A stretch of DNA of 64,000 nucleotides from Acidobacteriaceae bacterium (lineage in GTDB: Bacteria; Acidobacteriota; Terriglobia; Terriglobales; Acidobacteriaceae), in NCBI GenBank assembly GCA_003139095.1, contig PLHW01000043.1:1-64000 (forward strand), written 5' to 3'. Shown here one piece after another: positions 47,179 to 55,299 of this stretch (within the stretch, counting starts at the first letter, position 1; every line of letters starts with the position of its first letter). The position numbers and the translations under genes are program-made. A model generated the notes under the pieces. The model had not been told where the DNA came from. It searched no databases and saw only the letters and a program-made list of their open reading frames with translations.

Positions 47179-47952
47179 CTACTCCGACTTCACCCCGCCC
47201 GCCGCCGGCCCGCCCAACTTCCACTGAATCTGACGCAGCATTCCCAGCCACAGTTCCGCGTCCGCCGCGCTCAGTTCTATCCGCCGCACCATCCGCCGCA
47301 ACTTCTCCTCCGTCGCCCGTGCCACCCGCGGCTTCACGTATCCACTCGCGTTCAGAACATCAAACAGCAACCGCGTCAGCCGCTCCGTTTCTCCAACCGA
47401 GGCCGCGCTCTGTTTCACGCGCCGCCCCGCGTCGTCTGTCGCCGCCGTTTTTTCGCGCGTGCCCGCTCCCCGCACCAGTTCGTACAAGCACACCGCCACC
47501 GCCTGCCCCAGATTCATCGACCCCTGTTCTTCCCGCGTCGGAATCCGCATCACCCAGTGGCAGTGACTCATGTCCTCATTCGACAGTCCCACCTTCTCCG
47601 AGCCAAACAGCAGCGCCACCGGGCCTGCCTTCAGCCGCTTTCGAATCGTTGCCGCCCCAGCATCCAGCCGCCGCAACTCCAGCTGCAACTTCCGCCGCCC
47701 CGCGGCCGTCGTCCCCACCACCAGGCCGCAGTCCGCCACCGCCTCAGCCACGCTCCCATACTCCGTCGCCTTAGCCAGCAAATCCGCCGCGCCCACCGCC
47801 GACCGCGCCTCGCGAAACGCCAACTCATAAGGATTCACCACGCGCAGATGCCGCGCTCCGAAATTGCTCATCGCCCGCGCCGCCGCGCCCATGTTCAGCG
47901 GATTCCGCGTCCCCACCAGCACGACCCGCAGATTTTCCAGATTGCTTTTCAT
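47179..47952 (-). CDS. TrmJ-like tRNA 2'-O-methyltransferase (SPOUT)
   Basis: 257 residues from the ATG at 47952. SPOUT knot motifs: VVLVGTRNPLNMGAAARAMS (N-terminal), LLFGSEKVGLSNEDMSHCHW and MRIPTREEQGSMNLGQAVAV (AdoMet knot). TrmJ methylates position 32 of several tRNAs. The C-terminal helical extension (LRRMVRRIELSAADAELWLG) matches TrmJ rather than TrmL. No operon neighbour. Confidence 0.88.
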   Translation of the reverse strand: MKSNLENLRVVLVGTRNPLNMGAAARAMSNFGARHLRVVNPYELAFREARSAVGAADLLAKATEYGSVAEAVADCGLVVGTTAAGRRKLQLELRRLDAGAATIRKRLKAGPVALLFGSEKVGLSNEDMSHCHWVMRIPTREEQGSMNLGQAVAVCLYELVRGAGTREKTAATDDAGRRVKQSAASVGETERLTRLLFDVLNASGYVKPRVARATEEKLRRMVRRIELSAADAELWLGMLRQIQWKLGGPAAGGVKSE

Positions 47953-48074
47953 CTCGATCCGTTTTTCATCCGCTCTTCGGGTGACATTTCGCGCCGCACA
48001 TCGCCGCCGCCCCTGCGTCCTTCCCGCCTCCCCAGCATCCAATACTCAGTGCTAGGATAGAAGGTTCGCCCCAA

Positions 48075-48090
48075 CGGGACCAGCGTCCCG
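48075..48090. repeat. Short palindromic hairpin upstream of thioredoxin
   Basis: CGGGAC-CAGC-GTCCCG, with flanking CCCAA/GGGGG. REP-like hairpin similar to those at other intergenic sites. Confidence 0.45.
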
Positions 48091-48135
48091 GGGGCAACTC
48101 GCTGCTCACAATTTTCTTAAAAATCTGGAGGATGA

Positions 48136-48468
48136 ATGGCAAGCAACGCCATCGTCGAAGTCACTGACGCAAATTTTGATTCGGATGTATTGAAATCCGA
48201 TAAGCCCGTGCTCGTGGATTTCTGGGCCGCCTGGTGTGGCCCCTGCCGCGCTATCGCTCCCATCGTCGAAGAGCTCGCCGGCGAATATCAGGGCAAAGTC
48301 ACCGTCGGCAAAATGGATGTCGACCGCAACGGCGCCACCCCCATGCGCTACAAGGTCACCGGCATTCCCACTCTGCTGGTTTTCAAAAATGGCCAGGTCG
48401 TTGAGCAGCTAGTAGGCTACCGCTCCAAAGACGACATCCAGAAAGCGCTGGACCGCCACATCGGGTAA
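48136..48468 (+). CDS. trxA: Thioredoxin
   Basis: 110 residues, cytoplasmic. Active site AAWCGPCRAIAP (WCGPC) and the cis-Pro loop GIPTLLVFKNGQVV are intact. RBS GGAGG lies 7 bases before the ATG. Normal family length. Confidence 0.96.
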   Translation: MASNAIVEVTDANFDSDVLKSDKPVLVDFWAAWCGPCRAIAPIVEELAGEYQGKVTVGKMDVDRNGATPMRYKVTGIPTLLVFKNGQVVEQLVGYRSKDDIQKALDRHIG

Positions 48469-48572
48469 ATCAGGTCAGATTGCAGAAGTCAGATTGCAGA
48501 AGTGAAGACCCAAGAGTTCGGCGATGCAGTCGGCCCCTAAGGGTTTTAACTTCTGCCTTCTGACCTCTGACT

Positions 48573-49193
48573 TCAGTACTTCCGCAGCACTCCAATCACT
48601 CGCCCCTGCACCTCGACCGCCGCCGCCGGAAAAATCATCGGCTTCATCGCGGCATTCGATGGCTGCAGCCGAATGTTTTCACCCTCGCGGAAAAATCTCT
48701 TCAACGTCGCGTCCGACCCATCCACCAACGCCACCACAATATCCCCATTGTGCGCGGTCTTGGATTTCTCCACCAGCACGTAGTCGCCGTCCAGAATCGC
48801 CTCGTCCTGCATCGACTCGCCGCGCACCTCGAGCACAAACACTTCCTTTGAGCGCACAAAATCCGCCAGCGAAATCGTCTCCGGCGTCTCCACCGCCTCA
48901 ATCGGGCGTCCCGCCGCAATCCGCCCCACCAGCGGCAGCACCACCGCCGTATTCACCGCCATCGACTGCTTCAGCTTGCCCTTCGGAGGCAGCAGATCGA
49001 TCGACCGGCTGCGATTGTAGTCCCGCGTCAGCAGCCCTTTTTTCTCCAGGTTCGTAACATGCTTGTGTACGGTCGCAAGCGAATTAAGTCCCATCGCCTC
49101 GCGAATTTCCTCAAACGAAGGGGAGTATCCCTTCTCCGAAACAAACCGCGAGAGGAAGTCATACAGCTCATGTTGCCGCCGAGTGATCGCCAT
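48573..49193 (-). CDS. lexA: LexA repressor
   Basis: 206 residues. N-terminal winged helix (SFEEIREAMGLNSLATVHKH). Self-cleavage site Ala94-Gly95 in VGRIAAGRPIEA, Ser127 in VRGESMQDE and Lys165 in DATLKRFF. It represses the SOS regulon until RecA-stimulated cleavage. The -10 of its promoter ends 6 bases before the ATG, so the transcript should be leaderless. A direct repeat GCGAAT-N5-GCGAAT lies in the promoter spacer and may be the LexA box. Confidence 0.95.
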   Translation of the reverse strand: MAITRRQHELYDFLSRFVSEKGYSPSFEEIREAMGLNSLATVHKHVTNLEKKGLLTRDYNRSRSIDLLPPKGKLKQSMAVNTAVVLPLVGRIAAGRPIEAVETPETISLADFVRSKEVFVLEVRGESMQDEAILDGDYVLVEKSKTAHNGDIVVALVDGSDATLKRFFREGENIRLQPSNAAMKPMIFPAAAVEVQGRVIGVLRKY

Positions 49194-49199
49194 GCGCGC

Positions 49200-49228
49200 A
49201 GCATAGGCGAATAAGAAGCGAATGTCAA
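49200..49228 (-). promoter_or_regulatory. lexA promoter with candidate LexA operator
   Basis: On the minus strand TTGACA (49223-49228), 17-bp spacer, TATGCT (49200-49205). The spacer contains ATTCGC-TTCTT-ATTCGC (plus strand GCGAAT at 49207-49212 and 49218-49223). Confidence 0.65.
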
Positions 49229-49268
49229 GCGGGAGCTTGCGGAGATGTCTAGCTAAGTGGAATCCCGA

Positions 49269-49288
49269 CCCATGGCTCACGCCATGGG
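49269..49288. repeat. Palindrome CCCATGGC-TCAC-GCCATGGG
   Basis: A perfect 8-bp stem with a 4-base loop, upstream of lexA. The same layout is typical of dispersed short palindromes in this phylum. Confidence 0.6.
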
Positions 49289-49541
49289 CTGCACTCTGAC
49301 GCCGCTTCGCGGCTAACGCAGTGAATCAGGCTTTCGCCGGACCTGGCGACCGACCTAAGGCGATTCTCCATCAACACGATGCCGCAGGCGGTGACGATGC
49401 TCACGCTAAATTTGGTCGCTTTCACAGGTCGGCGCTCCTGACGCGCATGATCGAACGTGCCATCTGCCCTGAGTCCCTCGCGCCGGATGAGATCGTCTGC
49501 TTCCCGTCATTGCGCTTTTACCATCGGGCGATTATTTTCTA
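49289..49541. other. Intergenic region between lexA and the next gene
   Basis: No gene supported. The open frame 49321-49542 on the plus strand has no recognisable features. A weak -35/-10-like pair (TTGCGC ... TATTTT) ends at about 49540, just before the next start. Confidence 0.4.
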
Positions 49542-50066
49542 ATGTTCCGCGAGCAACGCCCCTGGCCCATGCACAAGCTTCCAGAAGTCGAAGACGCGAA
49601 AGCATTGATGGAAGACGCGATCGACTGGTCCGTATTTACGTGGCTGTGGGAGAAGAAGAAAGTCCGCCAGGCCGCCGACGTAGCCAATCATGTTCTCGAC
49701 CAACTGAACAGGAAAATCAAAGCCTCCTGGAGCGATGAGACAAAAGCCGCCTACCGCGAGTTAGTGGAGGAATCCCGCCGCAAGGGAAAAAAGCAGAACC
49801 AGGCCAAGGCGAGGCCGGAAATAAGTTCGCAGGTCGCCAGCGAACGCGCGGATTCCGACCTCATCTCCCTGTTGAAAAAAGTAAAGGACGCCGACGACGA
49901 AGCCCACGACGCCCGCATGGATGCCGAGGCAACGTTCGACGAAGCCGACAGGCAGATGAACCTCAGCCTCGCAAGAGAAGGATGCGGCAAGGCCATTCTT
50001 TCCTGGGAACTGCACGAGAAGGCCATTCGCAGGGCAGAGGCGGTTGCCAAGTTAGGCAAAAGTTAA
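49542..50066 (+). CDS. Conserved helical hypothetical protein
   Basis: 174 residues (alternative start ATG at 49569, MHKLPEVEDAK). It is highly charged and helical with heptad-like stretches (ISLLKKVKDADDEAHDARMD, RQMNLSLAREGCGKAILSWE). No signal peptide or membrane segment and no recognised domain. It is 13 bases from the NIPSNAP gene, so the two may form an operon. Confidence 0.65.
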   Translation: MFREQRPWPMHKLPEVEDAKALMEDAIDWSVFTWLWEKKKVRQAADVANHVLDQLNRKIKASWSDETKAAYRELVEESRRKGKKQNQAKARPEISSQVASERADSDLISLLKKVKDADDEAHDARMDAEATFDEADRQMNLSLAREGCGKAILSWELHEKAIRRAEAVAKLGKS

Positions 50067-50079
50067 AAGGCCGATCCCC

Positions 50080-50394
50080 ATGATCGTCGAAATGCGCACC
50101 TACAAGCTCAAGCCCGGCAAGCGCGCCGAGTTCCTCGAGATCTTCCGCACCCGCTCCGTTCCTGCCCACGACGAGATTGGAATGAAAATCCTCGGCCCGT
50201 TCCTCTCCATCGAAGATCCCGACACTTTCTTCTTTATGCGAGGTTTCCCCGACCTCGCCTCCCGCGAGCCCATGAAAGCCAAGTTCTACGAAGGCGAACT
50301 CTGGAAGCGCGAACTCGAAAATCTCCTCATGCCGATGATCGAGAAATACGACGTCGTCCTGGTCGACGATCCCGAGGAGAAAATTCGCTGGTAG
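50080..50394 (+). CDS. NIPSNAP-family protein
   Basis: 104 residues. IVEMRTYKLKPGKRAEFLEI at the N-terminus and FFFMRGFPDLASREPMKAKF are the NIPSNAP ferredoxin-like fold motifs. Members bind small molecules; enzymatic activity is not established. It follows the 174-residue gene by 13 bases. Confidence 0.87.
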   Translation: MIVEMRTYKLKPGKRAEFLEIFRTRSVPAHDEIGMKILGPFLSIEDPDTFFFMRGFPDLASREPMKAKFYEGELWKRELENLLMPMIEKYDVVLVDDPEEKIRW

Positions 50395-50443
50395 CTTCGC
50401 CGCAATATCGCCGGTCACCCCGCCGCGAGTTTTAGAATGACCT

Positions 50444-51397
50444 GTGCCCGCATCCCCCACCCGCGCTGACATCGACCACGCAGCCAGACTCCTCCGCGCG
50501 GGCCGCCTCGTCGCCTTCCCCACCGAAACCGTCTACGGCCTCGGCGCCAACGCGCTCAACCCCGCCGCCGTTGCCCGCATCTACGCCGTCAAAGGCCGCC
50601 CGCCGACCAGCCCGCTGATCGTCCACGTCGCTTCCATCCGGATGGCGCAGTCCCTCGTCACGTCATGGCCCGACTCCGCCGAGCGCCTCGCCCGCCGGTT
50701 CTGGCCCGGCCCGCTCACTCTGGTCCTCCCGAAGCAGGCCGCCATCCCCGCCATCGTCACGGCAAATCTCCCCACCGTCGGCCTCCGCTTGCCCGCGCAT
50801 CCCGTCGCAAATGCGCTCATACGCGCCGCCGGCATTCCTCTCGCCGCGCCCAGCGCCAATCGTTTCACCGAACTCTCACCCACCACCGCCGAGCACGTGC
50901 GCAAAAGTCTCGGCAACGACGTGGATTTCATTCTCGACGGCGGTCCCTGCCAGGTCGGAATTGAGTCCACCGTTCTCTCGCTCGCAGGCCCACAGCCCGT
51001 GCTGCTTCGCCCCGGCGGCATCTCTCGCCGCGATCTCGAGTCCATCGTAGGCCCTGTCGAGACCGCAGAAAGCCCGGCCGACGGCGCTCATTCCGCTCCC
51101 GGAATGCATCCGCGCCATTACAGCCCGCGCACTAAATTGTTATTGATCTCCGACGGAATTTTGCCCGAGCAGGGCCAGGGAATTTATCTGCAGCACACGA
51201 GACCGCCGCACCAACACGTGTCCGAGGTGCGGCAGATGCCCAATTTCGCCGACGAGTACGCTGCCGCGCTATACCGCCAGCTTCACGAAGCCGATGCCGG
51301 CAACTACGACTGGATCGCGGTCGACCTTCCTCCCGCCGCGCCGGAGTGGGAAGCGGTCCTCGACCGCCTGCGCCGCGCTGCCTTCAAATCTCCATAA
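50444..51397 (+). CDS. tsaC: Threonylcarbamoyl-AMP synthase (Sua5/TsaC)
   Basis: 317 residues, GTG start. N-terminal YrdC motifs: FPTETVYGLGANALN, AVKGRPPTSPLIVHVAS and APSANRFTELSPT. A Sua5 C-terminal domain follows with the linker SAPGMHPRHYSPRTKLLLIS, so this is the longer Sua5 form. It makes the threonylcarbamoyl-AMP used for t6A37 of ANN-decoding tRNAs. Confidence 0.92.
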   Translation: MPASPTRADIDHAARLLRAGRLVAFPTETVYGLGANALNPAAVARIYAVKGRPPTSPLIVHVASIRMAQSLVTSWPDSAERLARRFWPGPLTLVLPKQAAIPAIVTANLPTVGLRLPAHPVANALIRAAGIPLAAPSANRFTELSPTTAEHVRKSLGNDVDFILDGGPCQVGIESTVLSLAGPQPVLLRPGGISRRDLESIVGPVETAESPADGAHSAPGMHPRHYSPRTKLLLISDGILPEQGQGIYLQHTRPPHQHVSEVRQMPNFADEYAAALYRQLHEADAGNYDWIAVDLPPAAPEWEAVLDRLRRAAFKSP

Positions 51398-51432
51398 CTC
51401 GCCCAACTCGCGGCCCCGGGCGGTCGCAAAAA

Positions 51433-52992
51433 TCACTGCAACAATCCATACGCCACCACACTGTTGTTGCTGTCCACGTAAACCTTCCCATTGGCGACCA
51501 CGAAGTTCGCAAAATGAGGCAGCGGCGGAAGCACATCCTGCCCGTTGTGCGCTTTCGAGCTTTCGTAGAGTCGAACCAGGCTCGTAGCGTTGTAGGCCGC
51601 CAGGCTCCCGCCATTGAGCTGCCAAAGCACGCCGCCCGAGGTGCCGTTCGACGAAATCTCCGGCGAGTGGCCGCCCGCCGCTTTTCTTGACTCCGCGATT
51701 GGCGTTTGTCCAATCACCCCATTTGTAACCGCCAGCGCCGTGATCGGAGCCCCATTCCCCGACGTATAAATCGCATTGTTCCAGTACAGCAGCGCGCCCG
51801 TATTGCGGGCGAACGCCGGAATCTCCTCCACGATCTGCGTGTCGCTATCCTGGCACGACCCGCAGAATTGCCCCATATTGTCGCGGTTCAAAAGGTAGAT
51901 TGTTCCTTCCTTGCCAATCGCCGCCGCCAGATGCGGATACGGCCCCGTTTGATCGGGCAACACCAGCACCGGTTCGCTGAGGTCCAGGTCATGCTCATCC
52001 AGGTATTCCTCGTTATAAGGAGTAAACCAGTCCGCGAGTTGCAGCGCGCCATCTCCCTGCGCCAACTTGAATACCGATTGCCCGAGATCGACGCCGTCGG
52101 TAAACGGGCCATCGCCAGTCGCTCCATAGATGTAGCCCTCAGCGTCGGCGGAAAGCCCGCCGCCCCTCTGCCAGATCGCCGCCGCCGATCCCGAAGGCTC
52201 AACGTCGAATGCTCCCGCCGGTTGCAGCGTTTCGGCATTGTAGGCAATCACCCATCCTTCTTCTTTGCCGCTCCGGCATCCATTCGATCCGAAAGCGATA
52301 TAGATCGTGCCGTTATTCAGCAGCAGTCCGGGGCGGTTGACCTGCATCGCATCCACAAAAATGTCATTTTGCCCGTCATATTCGTAGCTCGCCGCGATTA
52401 CGACCGGGCTGCCCGTCTCCTCCAACCCCGTCGCCACATTGAGTGCGTGCAGCCGATGCACGAACAATGACGACTTCTCATAGGTTTTTGCCACCACGTA
52501 CAGGATCCCCGCCACCGGATCGATCACCGGCGTTGACACAATTCCCACCTGCTTCCATCCTGTCGTTCCCGCGCACCCCTGCACGGAGGCGGGCACGGGC
52601 GTCACTCCCTTCGACAGAAAACTTGTGTGCCAAAGCGGATTGGCATTCGCGCCCTGGTTGCTGTCGGCGTCAAATGCATACACGCTGTCGTTCATGGTAG
52701 CGACGTACACCACGTTATGCACTCCGGCGCCCGCAATCGTCACGTTGGGCAAATAGAGCGCCTGCCCGATGACCGCTCCATCCACCGTTTGCGTGAAAAG
52801 CTTGCCGAATGAATTGATATTTACGGTTTTCGGAGTCAGTATCGTCTCGCTCGAGTTCACCCCTGAGCGCAGATTGTCGTAATGCCACGTGGTGACCGGC
52901 GCCTGCCCATAGATCGCTTGCGCCCCGGCCATCAGCAACATGACACATGAAATAACGCGCGCCTGCGCGCTCAGAGACTTGGAACCTCTCAT
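51433..52992 (-). CDS. Secreted PQQ-like beta-propeller protein
   Basis: 519 residues. A signal peptide (VISCVMLLMAGAQAIYG) precedes repeated blades such as VVYVATMNDSVYAFDADSN, GILYVVAKTYEKSSLFVHRL and GTIYLLNRDNMGQFCG. This is the same broad family as the protein at 30647-32167 but not a close copy. Cofactor and substrate are unknown. Confidence 0.75.
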   Translation of the reverse strand: MRGSKSLSAQARVISCVMLLMAGAQAIYGQAPVTTWHYDNLRSGVNSSETILTPKTVNINSFGKLFTQTVDGAVIGQALYLPNVTIAGAGVHNVVYVATMNDSVYAFDADSNQGANANPLWHTSFLSKGVTPVPASVQGCAGTTGWKQVGIVSTPVIDPVAGILYVVAKTYEKSSLFVHRLHALNVATGLEETGSPVVIAASYEYDGQNDIFVDAMQVNRPGLLLNNGTIYIAFGSNGCRSGKEEGWVIAYNAETLQPAGAFDVEPSGSAAAIWQRGGGLSADAEGYIYGATGDGPFTDGVDLGQSVFKLAQGDGALQLADWFTPYNEEYLDEHDLDLSEPVLVLPDQTGPYPHLAAAIGKEGTIYLLNRDNMGQFCGSCQDSDTQIVEEIPAFARNTGALLYWNNAIYTSGNGAPITALAVTNGVIGQTPIAESRKAAGGHSPEISSNGTSGGVLWQLNGGSLAAYNATSLVRLYESSKAHNGQDVLPPLPHFANFVVANGKVYVDSNNSVVAYGLLQ

Positions 52993-53318
52993 CGGTATCT
53001 CCTCAAAGCCAGTAACGATTCAAAAGTGGCGGCGGGGGCTTGATTTGGCCCGAATAACTCTCATTGCGAGCCCGTGTGTATCGAGAAACAATAGCCCACG
53101 ATCGTTCCCTCGTCAAACCCGCTTGAACGGGGTTTCAGTCCACTTTTGTGAGCCCGCGCTCGCACCACGCCAGGCACTGCCCACCTGCGCACTCCTGAAT
53201 TGATTCGCCGCGAAGGAGAACACGAACGATTATTGGCACCCCAATATCGGTGTAGTAGACTGCGCTCGAACTCTTCAAAAAAATAGGGGGATGAGCCGAT
53301 CTATCGGCGCGGCCAAGC
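52993..53318. other. Intergenic region with the radical SAM operon promoter
   Basis: About 325 bases between the divergent propeller gene and the precursor gene. It holds the promoter at 53233-53261; a competing 41-codon frame (53291-53416) overlaps the precursor start. Confidence 0.5.
53233..53261 (+). promoter_or_regulatory. Candidate promoter of the RiPP-like operon
   Basis: TTGGCA (53233-53238), 17-bp spacer, TAGACT (53256-53261), about 55 bases before the precursor ATG. Confidence 0.5.
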
Positions 53319-53501
53319 ATGACCGAGAACGAAACTTCTGGCGAGAATCCGTCACCGCTCCCCGAAACCGCGGAGCCCAAAAGGGGGGCCTACGAGAAAC
53401 CCGCTTTCCGTCATGAGCGGGTCTTCGAGACCGCCGCTCTCTCCTGCGGCAAAATTGCGGGCACGTCCTGGCTATGCAACTCCTCGCGAAAGGTCTCGTG
53501 A
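53319..53501 (+). CDS. RiPP-precursor-like peptide (60 residues)
   Basis: An acidic, Pro/Glu-rich N-terminal leader (residues 1-22) is followed by YEKP at 25-28, the YxxP motif that PqqD/RRE domains recognise in lasso-peptide leaders. A short segment (AFRHERVFETAAL, 29-41) leads to the core-like SCGKIAGTSWLCNSSRKVS (42-60) with Cys43, Cys53, Trp51 and a terminal Ser60. No signal peptide. The last codons overlap the next gene (GTGA), and all following genes encode modification enzymes. Assignment as precursor rests on size, leader/core layout and context. The start has no clear SD. Confidence 0.65.
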   Translation: MTENETSGENPSPLPETAEPKRGAYEKPAFRHERVFETAALSCGKIAGTSWLCNSSRKVS

Positions 53502-54103
53502 CTCTGCAGCTTCCGCCAAAAGATTCCTCCGTGGACTGGAACGCGGAGCAAGTGGCAATCGCGGCAGCAAGCCTGCGCGCCAGCGGCCGTCTCCGTCTTC
53601 GAGTGCGCGGCGAGAGCATGTTGCCCGCTCTTTGGCCGGGCGATGAGGTCGAGATCGCGCGCTGTTCCGTCGACGAAGTGCGCGACGGAGAGATCGTCCT
53701 CGCGCTGCGCGAAGGCCGGTTCTTTCTCCATCGCTTCCTCGCTCGCTCCGGCGATGCCGGCTTTCTGCTCCGCGGCGACTCCATGCCCGCCCCCGATCCC
53801 GCATTCGAAAATGCGGCCTTACTCGGACGCCTGGTGAGTCGCAACAGCCGTGCCGCGCCTGCGCACAGGCCTCACCATCGGCAAGGCAGAAATGCTGTTC
53901 AAAATCCGTCAACAACTCGCCCGTTCCTGCCGCCGAGCCTTTGCTCCCGCGCGCTGGGGCGAGTGTTCTGCCATTGCGGACCGGCGCGCCGCCTCGCCCT
54001 TCATCTGTACGCCAATCGCCCTTTCGCGCGGCGTGCGCGCAACCGCGGCATCAACCTGCCTTCGCGCGCGCAATTCCAACCGGAGCGTCGCGATGTCCTC
54101 TGA
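53498..54103 (+). CDS. S24/S26 (SipW/Sec11-like) serine peptidase
   Basis: 201 residues from GTG 53498, overlapping the precursor stop (GTGA); the ATG at 53474 is an alternative. GESMLPALWPGDEV carries the catalytic Ser40, and FLHRFL supplies His78 in place of the usual Lys, as in Sec11-type enzymes. GDSM (about residues 93-96) is a second conserved loop. No membrane helix is visible, unlike ordinary signal peptidases, so it may be a soluble, dedicated leader peptidase. The C-terminal 80 residues are basic and not family-like. Confidence 0.65.
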   Translation: MTLQLPPKDSSVDWNAEQVAIAAASLRASGRLRLRVRGESMLPALWPGDEVEIARCSVDEVRDGEIVLALREGRFFLHRFLARSGDAGFLLRGDSMPAPDPAFENAALLGRLVSRNSRAAPAHRPHHRQGRNAVQNPSTTRPFLPPSLCSRALGRVFCHCGPARRLALHLYANRPFARRARNRGINLPSRAQFQPERRDVL

Positions 54104-55004
54104 ACATACCGCGTGCGTCGAAATCGGCGGCGTCCCCATCGCTCTCTCCACTACCAGCTACCACTTTTTCGCGCTCTTGTTGCGGCGCTATGAAAATTTT
54201 CTCAGCGCCTCGGTTCCCGAGTTCGCGCTCGACTTCGAGATCGTCGATGCCCGCCCCGCGACCGATGAAGATACTTGCGTGCGCCGCGATGGCGAGGAGT
54301 GGCTGATCGAGCGCGGCGACTTCTCCGCGCGCTGGAATGCGCGCGAGGGAACCGGCCTCGTCCGCCAAAATGCCAACCCTTATTCCCTCGATGCCGTGCT
54401 GCGCATTCTGCACAGCCTGATTCTTGCCGGGCGCGGAGGCTTCCTGCTGCACGCGGCCAGCGCCATCTGCGAGGGTCAAGCGTACTTGTTCTCCGGAATT
54501 TCGGGTGCCGGAAAAACAACCATGACGCGCCTCGCGCCCTCCGACGTCACTTTGCTCACCGACGAAATTTCTTATGTCCGCCCCGAAGTCCGCGACGAAG
54601 TCCGCGACGAAGTCCGCCACGACGCGGCCCGTGCCAGCGCCGCCTACCGCGCCTTCGGCACGCCCTTCGCCGGCGAATTGGCCAAGCCGGGCGAGAACAC
54701 GAGCGCTCCCATCGGCGCGCTGTTTTTCCTCGAGAAAGGTCCCCAAAATCGCATCGAGCCGATGCCCGCTAGCGAAGCGGTCCGCCGCCTGATGCGCAAC
54801 ATCCTCTTCTTCGCCGAAGATCCGGCGCTGGTCGAAAAACTTTTCGCCTCCGCCTGCGAACTCGTTGCGTCACTTCCCATCCGCCGTCTCACGTTTTATC
54901 CTGACCCCAGGGTGTGGGAGGAAGTACGCCGCTTCGGCCGGGACCACCCGCGCGGGCGGAGTTTGCACGACGGGGTGAAACAGGAAAAGCTTGCGCATGC
55001 CTGA
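54090..55004 (+). CDS. HPr-kinase-like enzyme of the RiPP operon
   Basis: 304 residues from ATG 54090, whose first codons overlap the previous stop (ATGTCCTCTGA). P-loop FSGISGAGKTTMTRL at about residue 134, Asp/Glu motif TLLTDEISYV and the sequence LLHAASAI belong to the HprK-related fold. In lasso-peptide clusters such kinases phosphorylate the C-terminal Ser of the precursor; here the precursor ends in Ser. A 12-bp unit is repeated three times (EVRD-EVRD-EVRH). Confidence 0.78.
   Translation, partial: AMSSEHTACVEIGGVPIALSTTSYHFFALLLRRYENFLSASVPEFALDFEIVDARPATDEDTCVRRDGEEWLIERGDFSARWNAREGTGLVRQNANPYSLDAVLRILHSLILAGRGGFLLHAASAICEGQAYLFSGISGAGKTTMTRLAPSDVTLLTDEISYVRPEVRDEVRDEVRHDAARASAAYRAFGTPFAGELAKPGENTSAPIGALFFLEKGPQNRIEPMPASEAVRRLMRNILFFAEDPALVEKLFASACELVASLPIRRLTFYPDPRVWEEVRRFGRDHPRGRSLHDGVKQEKLAHA
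54585..54620 (+). repeat. In-frame 12-bp triple repeat inside the kinase gene
   Basis: GAAGTCCGCGAC at 54585-54596 and 54597-54608, then GAAGTCCGCCAC at 54609-54620. It adds four residues per copy, so it can expand or contract without frameshift. Confidence 0.9.
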
Positions 55005-55299
55005 CATTTACATCGCGCGCAGTTCCGCAATCGCCGCCCGCATCCTGGCGGGCGAGATGATGATCATGAACTCGGCCGACTCCACCTTCTTCACGCTCAA
55101 CGAAGTTGCCACCGCCATCTGGCAGGCCGCCGACGGCCGCACTCCGCTAAGCCAAATCGTGCGCGAGCATATCTGCGGGCAATACGACGTCGAGGCCGGG
55201 CAAGCCCAGGCCGACGCCGAGCAATTTGTCGCCGATCTCTCCCATCACGGCATCCTGCTCGTCTCCGATCGCCCCTTCGCGCCCCAGGCTTCCGCATGA
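54997..55299 (+). CDS. PqqD-like RRE protein
   Basis: 100 residues; the ATG (54997) overlaps the kinase stop. IARSSAIAARILAGEMMIMN, TFFTLNEVATAIWQAADGRT and VEQ-like DAEQFVADLSHHGIL match PqqD. PqqD proteins present the leader of RiPP precursors to radical SAM enzymes. Its stop overlaps the start of the radical SAM gene (ATGA). Confidence 0.88.
   Translation: MPDIYIARSSAIAARILAGEMMIMNSADSTFFTLNEVATAIWQAADGRTPLSQIVREHICGQYDVEAGQAQADAEQFVADLSHHGILLVSDRPFAPQASA

Noticed and set aside
49321-49542. 73-codon open frame upstream of the helical hypothetical
   Set aside because: No recognisable domain or start signals, and it ends where the next gene begins; treated as intergenic.
53291-53416. Alternative 41-codon ORF overlapping the precursor start
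   Set aside because: It has AGGGGG before its ATG but a different frame, Arg-rich noise-like sequence and no leader/core layout; the frame at 53319 has YxxP, a Cys pair and correct overlap with the next gene.
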